DNA of 64,000 nucleotides from Saccharofermentans sp. GTDB taxonomy: Bacteria; Bacillota; Clostridia; Saccharofermentanales; Saccharofermentanaceae. The first letter of the stretch is position 1, and each line of letters opens with the position of its first letter. Made by a program: the position numbers and the translations under genes. The notes under the pieces were generated by a model that saw only the letters and a list, made by a program, of their open reading frames with translations, searched no databases and was not told the origin of the DNA. The stretch is from the NCBI GenBank assembly GCA_024403855.1, contig JAKSRC010000005.1:20711-84710 (forward strand), in the 5' to 3' direction. Positions 36,914-47,300 of the stretch are shown here, one piece after another.

Positions 36914-37916
36914 CAGTTCAGTTTTAACCGCTGTTCTTGTCGCGGTACTTATATTACTTGTTCTGATCCTCGTCGGAGGAGCTCTTTTTATGCTCTTCAT
37001 GTCCTTCTCCGAAAAGGTATTCAAAAAGCTTTTCAAAAGGCCCAAGCCGCTTCCACAGGTTGACAGATCGCCAAAGAGAATCGACAGAAGCACTATCGTC
37101 GGCCGTGGTAAGAACTGGTTCTATACATTCCATAACGAATGGCTTGGAGTAAGAACAACATCATTTGACGGATGCCAGTTATCAGGTTACTACAGACCTT
37201 CATCTGACAGGACTTGCAGAAATATGGTGATCCTTGTGCACGATTACGATGAATCACCGGCTGAGATGGCTGCTTATGCGCGTCTCATGATGCGCAAAGT
37301 TCAGTGTCACTGCATTATTACCCATATGCGTGGTCACGGCATGAGCGATGGTAAGAATTATACCTGGGGTCTCATGGAGAGCGTTGACCTTGATACATGG
37401 TTTACATTTACAAAAAGACGCCTTGGCGAGAATTGCAGAATCTATCTTGTCGCAAGAGGAGCCGGAGCTACAGCGTGCCTTCTTGCAGCACAGCAGCAGA
37501 GCTTTGACGATTGTGTTTGCGGAATTATCGCAGATTCTCCGATGGCTTCACTTACAGACTTTTTGAAGGCTACTTTGCCTCAGAGCACGAAAATCAATCC
37601 CGACTGGATTATCGCCCAGGTCAGAAGACTTGCTCAGAACAAGTTCGGCTTCGATATTAATCGCTGCGATTGTGCCGTTCATGCAAACTCAATTAAAGTG
37701 CCCGTTCTGATTTTCCAGGGTGGGGAAGATGACATCACACCACCGTCAGGTGCGAAGGAAATTTACGATAATCTTAGGTCACGTAAGAGGATGGTTATCG
37801 TCAATAATGCAAAGCACACAGAGTGCTATGAAAAGTCTCAGGCTATGTATGAGCGCGAAGTGCAAAAGTTCATCGAGTCCTGTGTCGTAAGACTTGTGAA
37901 AATTGGCCGATTGTAA
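36903..37916 (+). CDS. Membrane-anchored alpha/beta-hydrolase-fold protein lacking the usual nucleophile
   Basis: 337-residue protein with an N-terminal membrane segment (residues about 8-38, LTAVLVAVLILLVLILVGGALFMLFM) and an alpha/beta-hydrolase domain from about 85. VILVHDYDESPAEM is the oxyanion region and HMRGHGMSDGKNYTWG the following loop. Where the nucleophile elbow G-x-S-x-G is expected, the sequence reads VARGAGATA, so the serine position is glycine. The acid (GGEDDITPPSGA) and histidine (NAKHTECY) regions are retained. It starts at TTG 36903 inside the aminopeptidase gene. It may be a pseudo-hydrolase or use another residue. Close relatives are annotated as alpha/beta hydrolases. 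Confidence 0.82.
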   Translation: MSDNSSVLTAVLVAVLILLVLILVGGALFMLFMSFSEKVFKKLFKRPKPLPQVDRSPKRIDRSTIVGRGKNWFYTFHNEWLGVRTTSFDGCQLSGYYRPSSDRTCRNMVILVHDYDESPAEMAAYARLMMRKVQCHCIITHMRGHGMSDGKNYTWGLMESVDLDTWFTFTKRRLGENCRIYLVARGAGATACLLAAQQQSFDDCVCGIIADSPMASLTDFLKATLPQSTKINPDWIIAQVRRLAQNKFGFDINRCDCAVHANSIKVPVLIFQGGEDDITPPSGAKEIYDNLRSRKRMVIVNNAKHTECYEKSQAMYEREVQKFIESCVVRLVKIGRL

Positions 37917-37958
37917 ATAGTTAAATAACTTGTAAAATACACTTCGGAATTACAAGTT

Positions 37959-39329
37959 ATGAGCGCAAAATACACTGACAAAAAATCAATGCTTGAAGGA
38001 AGCCTTTGGAATAAGATCCTTGGGTTTGCTTTTCCTTTGGCATTGACGGGAATCTTGCAGCAGATGTTCAGTGCTGCCGATGTCGCTGTAGTAGGTAACT
38101 TTACAGGTGAAGCCGGCCAGGCCTGTATGGCGGCAGTTGGCGCGAATACTCCTATTATCAATTTCATCATCAACGGATTTCTTGGAATATCACTGGGTTC
38201 TAATGTCGTCATTGCAAACGCAGTCGGCAGTAAGGACGACGATACCGTTCAAAAAGCCGTACATACATCTCTTATCGTAGCTGTCATTGGCGGTATTCTT
38301 ACAGCCATTATCGGCGAGTTGATCGCAGAGCCGCTTTTAAGAGCTCAGAACATTTCAGAAGATACGATTGAAATGGCGATTCTCTATTTCCGTATCTATA
38401 TCGGAGGTGTTCCGGTAATTCTCCTTTATAACTTTGAAGCTGCGATATTTAGAGGTATAGGCAATACGAGAATGCCATTTATTGCGCTCGTTTTATCCGG
38501 TGTTATTAACGTTGGAATGAACCTGTTCTTCGTTCTTTGCCTTCACAGGACAGTTGACGGTGTTGCTGCAGCTACGGTTATTTCAAACATGATAAGCAGC
38601 ATTATTCTTTTGCTGTTCCTGAAAAAGGAGAAATCAGCAGCCAAGTTTGATGAGAAGAAACTCAGAATAGATAAAACTGTATTGGTAAATATTCTCAAGA
38701 TCGGTATTCCGGCAAGCATTCAGTCATGCGTTTTCTCTGCTGCAAATGTCATTATCCAGTCTGCTATTAACAGCCTTGGAACTCTTGTTACAGCAGCTTC
38801 TTCTGCGGCATTTAACCTTGAGATTTTCTCTTATTATGTAATCAGCAGCTTCGGTCAGGCATGCACGACTTTCACAGGTCAGAACTTTGGTGCAAAGAAG
38901 TTCGACAGATGCAAGAGATCTTTAAGACTCTGCATCCTTGAAGGAATCGTTGTAGAAGGACTTATGGTGTTGTTCCTTCAGTTGTTTGGTAGGGAAATGA
39001 TCGGCCTTTTCTGTCATAACGATCCTGCACTTGTTGAGGTTGGATTTACCAGAGTTATGTTCATTACGATTGCACATCTCTTCTCGCTCTTCTATGAGGT
39101 TATGTGCGGTTATATGAGAGGCTATGGCATTTCTTTGTCGCCGGCTCTTGTTACAATGGTCGTCATCTGCGGCATCAGGATTTTCTGGATCTACACTATT
39201 TTCGAGCAGTATAGGACTTTCGTTTGCATCATGGCTGTATATCCTTTGAGCCTTGCTATAAACGCCCTTGCGATTACTGTCTTGCTCCTTATTAAGAGAC
39301 CTGCAAAAAAACTGAGTCTTAAGTCCTGA
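37959..39329 (+). CDS. MATE family efflux transporter
   Basis: 456-residue multidrug/metabolite exporter with twelve predicted membrane segments. Family marks are GILQQMFSAADVAVVGNFTG in the first helix pair, GIPVILLYNFEAAIFRGIGNTR-like sequence around residue 160, and the repeat in the second half (GIPASIQSCVFSAANVIIQS). This arrangement fits the DinF/NorM-like clade common in Clostridia, using a Na+ or H+ gradient. A basic C terminus (KRPAKKLSLKS) is cytoplasmic. The substrate is unknown. Confidence 0.93.
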   Translation: MSAKYTDKKSMLEGSLWNKILGFAFPLALTGILQQMFSAADVAVVGNFTGEAGQACMAAVGANTPIINFIINGFLGISLGSNVVIANAVGSKDDDTVQKAVHTSLIVAVIGGILTAIIGELIAEPLLRAQNISEDTIEMAILYFRIYIGGVPVILLYNFEAAIFRGIGNTRMPFIALVLSGVINVGMNLFFVLCLHRTVDGVAAATVISNMISSIILLLFLKKEKSAAKFDEKKLRIDKTVLVNILKIGIPASIQSCVFSAANVIIQSAINSLGTLVTAASSAAFNLEIFSYYVISSFGQACTTFTGQNFGAKKFDRCKRSLRLCILEGIVVEGLMVLFLQLFGREMIGLFCHNDPALVEVGFTRVMFITIAHLFSLFYEVMCGYMRGYGISLSPALVTMVVICGIRIFWIYTIFEQYRTFVCIMAVYPLSLAINALAITVLLLIKRPAKKLSLKS

Positions 39330-39349
39330 CTTTTTGGGCATTTTTCACC

Positions 39350-39378
39350 TTGTCTAACTATTTTTTATATAGTATATT
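39350..39378 (+). promoter_or_regulatory. Promoter before the TPP riboswitch
   Basis: TTGTCT (39350-39355), 17 bases, TATATT (39373-39378). A start near 39386 would place the riboswitch aptamer at the very 5' end of the transcript. Confidence 0.65.
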
Positions 39379-39393
39379 TTTCGCGAAAAGTGT

Positions 39394-39472
39394 ATCGGGG
39401 AGCTGTAAAAAGCTGAGAGGGATTATATATCCGACCCGCTGAACCTGACGGATAATGCCGGCGTAGGGACCA
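39394..39472 (+). ncRNA. TPP riboswitch (THI element)
   Basis: Conserved thi-box segments appear in order: CGGGGAGC, GCTGAGAGG, CCGACCCGCTGAACCTGA, GGATAATGCCGGCGTAGGGA. These form the pyrimidine-sensing and pyrophosphate-sensing arms. The element lies upstream of a ThiT-containing gene, fitting feedback by thiamine pyrophosphate. Confidence 0.95.
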
Positions 39473-39485
39473 TATATAAATATCT

Positions 39486-39539
39486 ACCTCTTGTCATGGC
39501 GCTGTTTTTAGGGTTTCCCGAGCATCATTTGACGGAGGT
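39486..39539 (+). promoter_or_regulatory. Candidate Shine-Dalgarno sequestering helix of the TPP riboswitch
   Basis: ACCTC (39486-39490) can pair with GAGGT (39535-39539), which is the ribosome-binding site, and GTCA (39493-39496) with TGAC (39530-39533), leaving a small internal loop. No U-run terminator is seen, so control at translation start is more likely than transcription termination. Confidence 0.55.
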
Positions 39540-39545
39540 GTTTTT

Positions 39546-40883
39546 ATGTCAAAACAATCACTTAATTCCAACCGTGAGAACATCTTAAGACTCTCCACGG
39601 GTGGCGTATGCCTTGCATTGGCATTCGTACTTTCACAACTCAAGCTCTTTGAGATGCCTATGGGCGGATCTGTTACACCTGCTTCCACATTGCCGATCAT
39701 CATCTATGGTGTTGCTTTCGGACCTGTATGGGGCTTTGTAGTAGCATTCATCTTCAGCCTTTTGCAGCTCATCGGTGGCTGGCTTGTAACTCCTTTCCAG
39801 GTATTCCTTGATTACACTCTCGGATACACTGCTTTGGGCTTCGCAGGCTTTGCAGCACTTAAGGCTGACAAGAGAATCAAGATTCCCGGTGCTCTTAACA
39901 GATACAGAAGCACATCAATCTTGAAGATCCTTATCTGCTCTGTTGTTGCTTACCTCGTTAGATGGTTAGGCTCTGTTGCTTCCGGCGTTATCTTCTATGC
40001 TGAATATGCGGCAGATGCAGGTTACGACAGTGCTCTTGTTTACTCCATGGTATACAACGGCGCATTCCTCTTGGCTGACCTTGCAATCCTCGCTGTAGTA
40101 CTTGTTGTTCTCTACATGGTTATCCCTTCCAAGACAGAGGATACATCTATCAACTATGTTAAGAAGTTCACAGCTGAATTCATCGGTACATTCGTACTCG
40201 TTCTTGTTGGTTGCGGCACAGCTATGACAGTTGGTTGCGATTCTGTAAACGGTGGCGGATACATCCTCACAGCATTTGCTTTCGGTCTCGTAATCGTTGC
40301 TATGGCTTACTCAATCGGCAACATCTCAGGATGCCACATCAACCCTGCAGTTTCCCTCGCTATGCTCATCAACAAGAAGATGACAGTTAAGGAATTCTGG
40401 GGCTATGTTGTATTCCAGACATTGGGTGCTATTTCAGGTGCAGGCCTTCTCCAGTATTTGTTCAAGACATCAGGTAAGATCGATTTGACTGGTGTTTATG
40501 ACGCAGAAAAGCAGAAGATGGCTACATGGGGTCTTGGTGCTAACGGTCTTGCCGGCGTTAACGGCAGCATTGCTGCAGGCATCATCATCGAAGTTGTTCT
40601 TACATTCATCTTCGTTCTTGCAATCCTCGGCGTTACAGATGATAAGTTCAAGCACGGTTCATTCGGCGGACTCGTAATCGGTCTTGCACTCGTTCTTGTT
40701 CACATCCTCGGCATTGGATTCACAGGCACATCAGTTAACCCTGCACGTTCAATCGGACCTGCTCTCTTCGCTGGCGGCGCTGCTCTTTCCAACCTCTGGA
40801 TCTTCATCGTTGCTCCTTTGGCAGGCGCTGCAATCGCTGCAGTAGTTTACAAGGCTCTTTCAAGCAATAAAGAAGAGAAGTAA
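39546..40883 (+). CDS. Fusion of ThiT-like thiamine transporter and AqpZ-type aquaporin
   Basis: 445-residue membrane protein in one uninterrupted frame. Residues 1 to about 195 match ThiT, the substrate-binding S component of ECF thiamine transporters: GGVCLALAFVLSQLKLFEMPMGGSVTPASTLPI, FQVFLDYTLGYTALGFAG, and SGVIFYAEYA followed by VYSMVYNGAFLL. After a short linker, residues about 204-445 are a complete aquaporin: NPA boxes at 266-268 (CHINPAVSLA) and 398-400 (TSVNPARSIGPA), with the water-selective filter residues Phe246, His386, Thr near 395 and Arg401 as in AqpZ. The TPP riboswitch upstream argues that thiamine controls expression. GGAGG at 39534 sets ATG 39546. I know of no characterised protein of this architecture. 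Confidence 0.93.
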   Translation: MSKQSLNSNRENILRLSTGGVCLALAFVLSQLKLFEMPMGGSVTPASTLPIIIYGVAFGPVWGFVVAFIFSLLQLIGGWLVTPFQVFLDYTLGYTALGFAGFAALKADKRIKIPGALNRYRSTSILKILICSVVAYLVRWLGSVASGVIFYAEYAADAGYDSALVYSMVYNGAFLLADLAILAVVLVVLYMVIPSKTEDTSINYVKKFTAEFIGTFVLVLVGCGTAMTVGCDSVNGGGYILTAFAFGLVIVAMAYSIGNISGCHINPAVSLAMLINKKMTVKEFWGYVVFQTLGAISGAGLLQYLFKTSGKIDLTGVYDAEKQKMATWGLGANGLAGVNGSIAAGIIIEVVLTFIFVLAILGVTDDKFKHGSFGGLVIGLALVLVHILGIGFTGTSVNPARSIGPALFAGGAALSNLWIFIVAPLAGAAIAAVVYKALSSNKEEK

Positions 40884-40917
40884 TAACTAAGTAAGTTATT
40901 CATATCCTGTAAAGTTT

Positions 40918-40957
40918 CTTACCGGCCTGATCAATCGATCCGGTCGGTAAGTTTTTT
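40918..40957 (+). terminator. Terminator of the ThiT-aquaporin gene
   Basis: Ten-pair stem CTTACCGGCC/GGTCGGTAAG (one G-T pair) followed by TTTTTT. Confidence 0.9.
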
Positions 40958-41010
40958 ATGTCTGTTATAATCTTCGAAAACAAGACTAAGTAAGCGAAAA
41001 GGGGCACCCA

Positions 41011-41132
41011 ATGAATAAAGTAATAGAAACAAAACGTCTATTTCTTCGTGCGGCATGAAGTTCGATAAAGAATACCCTGATGAAGCAAATGAGATTACTC
41101 ACGTTTCAGTGATTTACAGAAGTGAGAATTAA
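41011..41132 (+). pseudogene. Remnant of a GNAT acetyltransferase gene
   Basis: ATG 41011 opens MNKVIETKRLFLRAA then stops, which is a GNAT N terminus (IETxRLxLR). In a different frame, bases 41055-41132 encode MKFDKEYPDEANEITHVSVIYRSEN and stop, which is the usual GNAT C terminus, preceded by Cys-Gly. The middle of the gene (about 130 residues) is missing and the frames differ, so this is an internally deleted pseudogene. AAAAGGGGC before the ATG is the old ribosome-binding site. Confidence 0.75.
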
Positions 41133-41186
41133 AGCGTTATAAGTGAGTAGAGTCCATATATACGTAGCACCGTATTAGATTAAGCA

Positions 41187-41210
41187 CCCTGGATATCCAG
41201 GGCGTTTTTA
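41187..41210 (+). terminator. Terminator after the GNAT remnant
   Basis: Perfect stem CCCTGG/CCAGGG around ATAT, followed by CGTTTTTA. Confidence 0.75.
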
Positions 41211-41277
41211 TATAGTATCCCTTCGAAAATTATGCAATCTGAAGCGTTTTGAAACAGATATTTAGTGCATCCATACA

Positions 41278-41306
41278 TTGAAAGTGACATAAAGCGTCTT
41301 TAAAAT
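41278..41306 (+). promoter_or_regulatory. Promoter of the giant RHS gene
   Basis: TTGAAA (41278-41283), exactly 17 bases, TAAAAT (41301-41306). The leader to ATG 41366 is about 50 bases and includes GGGGGA at 41351-41356. Confidence 0.75.
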
Positions 41307-41365
41307 TTACACTGACGCCAATTTGATATTTTTACCATGAATTTGTTATCGGGGGATAATAGTTT

Positions 41366-44300
41366 ATGCATTTTTCAGTTAAGCATGCACTTAGGCTTAT
41401 TAGTTGTATTCTTGTTGCTACTTTTGTTGTCGGATTTATTCCCTGGCAAGAACTTAGTGCTGATGCCATGACTCGTGGTAATTATAAAGATTACCCATTT
41501 GAGATTACATACGAACAGAATTCTACCTGGGGAAATAGTACGCAGGGTCAGTATCAGATAAAGAATATATCTGAATATGATGTGAAATCCTGGGCTATAG
41601 AGATTGATTATCAGGGCGAAGTCAGAATAAGTAATATTTGGAATGCAAAAGACATCACTGACTATGGTTCTGATGGGAAGATAATCGTCTCAGGTGATTC
41701 GAGAATCGAAGTCGGACAGACATATACTTTCGGTCTTATTGCTGATGGTACAGATGAAGCTCCTGTAGCTCCCAAGAGTGTAAAAGTATTTAATTATGTA
41801 TCAGATGAGCCGCAGGTTACACCTACTTCCACACCTGCAGAAACTACCGAGACTGAAGTTACGGCCACAAATACTCCGACTACAACTCCGAATGCTACTT
41901 CAACATCTACTCCCACACCGACTCCTGCACAGGATATAGAAACCGGTGAGGTTTTCCCTTACGCAATATTTGCTTCGAGCAGAACTTCTGACTATACATT
42001 CAACGGTTGGAAATCAACGATTGTAGGAGATATCTATACAGGCAAGGACTTTGTTTATCAAGGTTCCGAACTGTATATGGACGGTTATGTAAGAACTGCC
42101 GGAACAATAAAGACTTCCGGATGGAAGATTAACATGACAGGATCTGAAAAGCACATCGATCCGATTGAGAGTCCTGACTGGTCAAAAGAGATTATGGCAA
42201 AAGAAAAGGTACTGCCTGCAATCTCCAAGACAACACTTACATCAAAAGATAAAGTGGTTGCAAACGGCTATTACTATACCAATGGCGATCTCGATATTAA
42301 CGGCACCGATTTTACAGGTGACGCAGTTATTGTCGCAAAAGGCAATATTACGTATAACGTTGACAGCTTAAATGCTGAATCAGGAAGAGTATTACTCTAT
42401 TCAGAAAATGGCAATATCACCATCAACGGAACAAAGATTGGTATTAACGGTATAATCTACGCGCCTAAAGGCAAGGTGTCGATCAATGCAAATGAAGTAA
42501 CACTTAACGGACGTATCGTAGCAGATAAGTTCAGCTACAGCGGATCCATCTTAAACGTAACTGCAGATCCTTCGGATCTTCAGTTATTCGCAGAACTTCC
42601 CGATGTAAAAGTAACTGCATCAAAAAAGAACGCAAGTATCGGTGATACGGCATATTACACTATTGAGATCTCTAAGAACAATGTATTTGAGATACTCTAC
42701 AGACTTAACGTAACAGACGTAACGGTAGATTTACCTACAGATGAAAAAGATCCTATCAGATACAATCTTGATACCAGTGTTGCCGGCACATACGTATTAG
42801 AGGCATATGTTGTTCTGCCTTATGGTGAGTTTGTTTTAGACAGCGACAAGATTGTAGTAAGTCCGCTGCCGACAAATACTCCTATAGCGACAGCTACCCC
42901 TACAAGCACGCTCACACCAACACCCACAAACACACCTACGGCGACAGCTACTCCTACGAGCACGCCCACACCAATACCTACAAACACACCTGCGGCGACA
43001 GCTACTCCTACGAGCACGCCCACACCAATACCTACAAACACACCTACGGCGACAGCTACTCCTACGAGCACACCCACACCAACACTCACAAACACACCCA
43101 CGGCGACAGCTGTCCCTACGAGCATACCTTCATCAACACCTACTAATACTCCTACGGTAACATCTACACCTACGAGTACGCCTACAAATATTCCTTCAGC
43201 AACGCCTACAACAGCGCCTTTAGATGAAAAATATAAGATCTATTCTCAGGGCGATCCTGTATACAATTACAAGGAGCCGTTTAAGACTGAACAGTGGATC
43301 GGTTCAGGTGGAAATGGTGTAAACGCACATTATTTACTTACTTCAAACCATTGGTGGTATGATTTTGGATGTGTGGATTCAAAATCATATATTGAATTGT
43401 CTCCAGATTATTCATTCAATATGAGATTTACTTATGCTAATGTCCACATTCCAAGTAATTTGTACCGATTCCGTTTGATGACAGACAACGGAGCATCTCT
43501 TGACATTAATTTCACAAAAAACACACCTGCTATTGGTATCAATACCAACGGTAACAGGAATAATGGTATTATTACCGAACCTTTTGATCCTCTTGGCAAC
43601 CCTAACACTAAATTAGATGTATGGGTCGAATATGATGGTAAGACAGGAATATTAAACCTTTACGCATCTCCGTATAATGAATTTGGCCAGGTAATAAAGC
43701 CTTCTATTCCGACTTTGACATGTAATATCAATTTGTCAGAAGTGTTTAAAGGCGACCATTTAGTCAAGTTTGAATCATTTAGCTTTAGTGGCTCTACTTT
43801 AACAGCTGAATATATTTATGGTATCGAGATCGATCCTTATCCTGAACTGCACCAGACTACTCCAACGCCTGTTCCAACTATAATTATGCCATTTTCAGAA
43901 GGTAATACTGAGTATGGATACAAGAAGCCATTTGCAAGTGCTGATTGGGCATATCGTGGTGATGGCGACTTTTCAAGAGATAAACTGAAGATTCTTGACA
44001 GCAATTATGCAGATCATAACGGAGACGCTTTTATCTCATCTCCTATTAATGTCGGATCTGATTACAAGTTCTACACAAGGTTCTCATTTACACAGAATAA
44101 TGAGTATGCAAACAGCGTATCTTTGGTTATTGAACCTTATGAAGACGGCAAGTTTAAGGGATTTGCCGGCAGAAACGGATATGAAAGACATACCAAGAGC
44201 GTGATCATTGAGCTCGACTTTGATCCGCAGACCGGCATGTCCAAGTTCAACAACAAGAAATTCGAGAACTATGATGAGAGCAATGCTCATGTTAGTGTTA

Positions 44301-47300
44301 TCGTTGACGGTGTTGAGAAGCGCCATTACGCAGTTGCTGATTATAAAGCAATGCGTGATTTTGGATTGCGCACTGACTGCTGGGTCGACTATAACGGTCA
44401 TACTTTGTCTGTATATATTTGTACGATCAATAAATTCGGACATCTTTATAAGTATGAAGAACCAATCCTCACGCTTGATTTTGATCTCAAAGAACACTTC
44501 GACGGAGATACAAATCTCAGATTCGGCTTTGTTGCAGCAGATGGTAATAAAGCTTCTGGTGTTGAGATCAACGGTTTTGAGATTGCAAAAACACCATTTA
44601 AAACACCGCTTCCTCAGGATCTTCCTGTAGAAGAACAGGATGGTGCACAGATCATCTCTATGGGTGATGCCAAGTATGGTTATAAGACTAGGTTTAAGGA
44701 AAAGGAATGGTCTGGCGGCGGAGTTACGCCTGACAGTCTGACTGTAGTCTCTGGTGTATTCGAGGAATCTGAGAAATTCTATGGGTATGCTTGTGAACTT
44801 CCTGACGACTATTCATTCTCAGGAAGAATGACGATGAGTTATTACATGGGAATGGACTTTGGCCATTACATGGATTTCGTCATTATGTCTGAGTATGGAC
44901 ATCGTGAACAGTCAGTTGCAATTGTTTTGGATTTGACGAAAACAGGAGACTGCTATTGGCGTAATGAGTTCGGTGATCCTGTAGAAGGTACAGAAAGCGG
45001 CTTTAATTACGGAGATGAACCTTTTGATTCTAAGGTTGCAATTGATACGAATGGTAATGACAGGCGTTTCTTTGCATGCGGAGAATACCCTGACTTCCTT
45101 CAGAGCGGTGCCGTTCACGAGATCTGGTTTAATTATGATGGCTCCGAAAAGAAGTTCTATGTTTACGTAGCCACATATGATGAAGAAGGAAATGTAACCA
45201 AGCCGGATACACCTTTGCTTGTATGTCCTATAGATCTCGGAGAAGTATTACATGGTTCACATACCGTCTATTTAGGTACATATGGTAATAACGGTATGTG
45301 GGTTAACGGTACATTCTACCTTTACGGAATCGAATTCGATCCTCGCCCTGATGTTCATAATGACTTTAACGGCACTCTTCAGGTCTTGGCACCTCAGGAT
45401 AAGCGAGAATACATTATCGGTGACACAATTGATATTTCAGGAAGAATCGGGTCTATGGCTGATCCTGATACTGATGTATCTGTTGTTGTTGAGGATTCCA
45501 AAGGAAATGAAGTCTATAAGAAAGACGGAGATGTATCAGATAAATTCGGATACATTGACAGGATCCCAACTGATCAGATGGATCCCGGAGAATACAAAAT
45601 CATTCTTACGGTAACAGACAAAGATGGCAATGATTTCGTCAAGGAAATCGATATAAAACTTAAGAAACATGTGGAGCTCTCAGCTGTACTTGAAGGTGTT
45701 GCGCTGGTAGATACCGGAGTTGCTTTCAGCGGCAGCATTGATTGTACGGAAGATTCTTCATATGAACTCCAAGTTCTTACTGTTAACGAGGATGAGACAG
45801 AAGAGTGGAAAGCATTTGCAACAGGCAATGGCAATAAGACTAAGGAAGTCTTAGGTATCCTTCCCGGAGAAAATCTGGCGACTGGTTCTTATAAGATAAG
45901 ACTTGTTGTTACCAGTGAGTCAGGATATGTCTGTGAGAAGATCACAGAGATAGACTATGTTGCTCCTGAAAAGGAGTATGCTCCAAGCGAACTCTATGCT
46001 GATATTGATAACTATATTAACGGCACTGAGATCACATTCATCAGGGATATCTACGGAACTGTAAAGGGAACAGAACTTAAGAGTTATAAGCTTGAAGCAA
46101 TCTATGTAGATACAGGAACTGTAGTCTACACACAGACAGGCACAGAGGCTGTAGAAGGAACTGCTGAGCAGAAGGGAATAATAGGCAAATTAGATCCGAC
46201 ACTTCTCATGAACGGATACTATAAGCTTGTTCTTACTGCATATGCAGAAGAAGGTTCTGTATCTGATGAGGCAATCGTTCTTGTTACTGGTCAGGCAAAA
46301 ATCGGAAACGTGTCAATGACCTTCAATGACATGACGCTTCCAGTTGCCGGACTTCCTGTAAATATCTACAGAACATACGACAGCAGACAGAAGGATCAGT
46401 TAGGTGACTTCGGCTATGGCTGGACTATGTCTTTCGGTGGTCCTACTATCCATGTTAGTGCGGATTTGGGTAAGGGCTGGAGCTTCTTAAGACAGCAGGC
46501 ACTCCCGGGTAAAGCTTATTGGGCACCTGATTATTCCCATGAAATCTATATTGATTGGGGTAATGGCTCTACAGATAAGTTTGAGCTGAAGCTTACACCT
46601 AAGGAATGGATGGATCCGCCTGTATATTCAATTGAGGCATATTTTGAGAATAAGACCGGCAACGGTAACGTTCTTACTATCCTTGATGACCATACAAGCA
46701 TGACATATGATCCTGTGACAGGCTCTATCTTGGATGGAAATCTTGAGCCGTTTGCTCCGAAGAATTTCATGCTTACAAGACCTGACGGAACAAAGTATTA
46801 CTTTACTCTCGGCAAGGGTCTTTATAAGATCGAGGACAACTACAAGAGAACAATAACTCTTGGTGAAAACGGAATCATCTACAACGATGGCTCAATTCAG
46901 AAGATTGCACTCTTTGATAAGGATGCTGAAGGCAAGATTACTTCAATCTCCTACGACAGCATGAAGGTTGAATATACTTATGACGATAAGGGGGATCTCG
47001 TTAAAGTTACTAATATCGGTGGCTATAAGACGACATTTAAGTATGATAACCACTATGTTGTAAAGGTTCTCGATAATGATGGTAATGAGGTCGCATTAAA
47101 TGAGTATGAGGACGGACGTCTGAAATCAACAACTGATGCCAAGGGAAATAAGATCGAATTTGAACATGATCTTACCAACCGCAAAGAAGTTGTATTTGAT
47201 CGTCTGAACAACAAAACAACCTATACTTATGATGAAAGAGGAAATGTAACTTCTGTTACAGATGCTCGTGGAAATAAAACCGAGTATGAATACGATAGCA

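Noticed and set aside
39546..40883. ThiT-aquaporin join as a frameshift or stop-codon artefact
   Set aside because: The frame is continuous through a plausible linker, both domains look complete, and one ribosome-binding site and one terminator bracket the gene.
42820..43125. Antisense Val/Gly-rich ORF opposite the stalk repeats
   Set aside because: It is simply the complement of the Thr/Pro repeat and has no start signal.
42820..43144. Regular repeats that could suggest a CRISPR array
   Set aside because: The units are contiguous without unique spacers and encode an in-frame Thr/Pro stalk.
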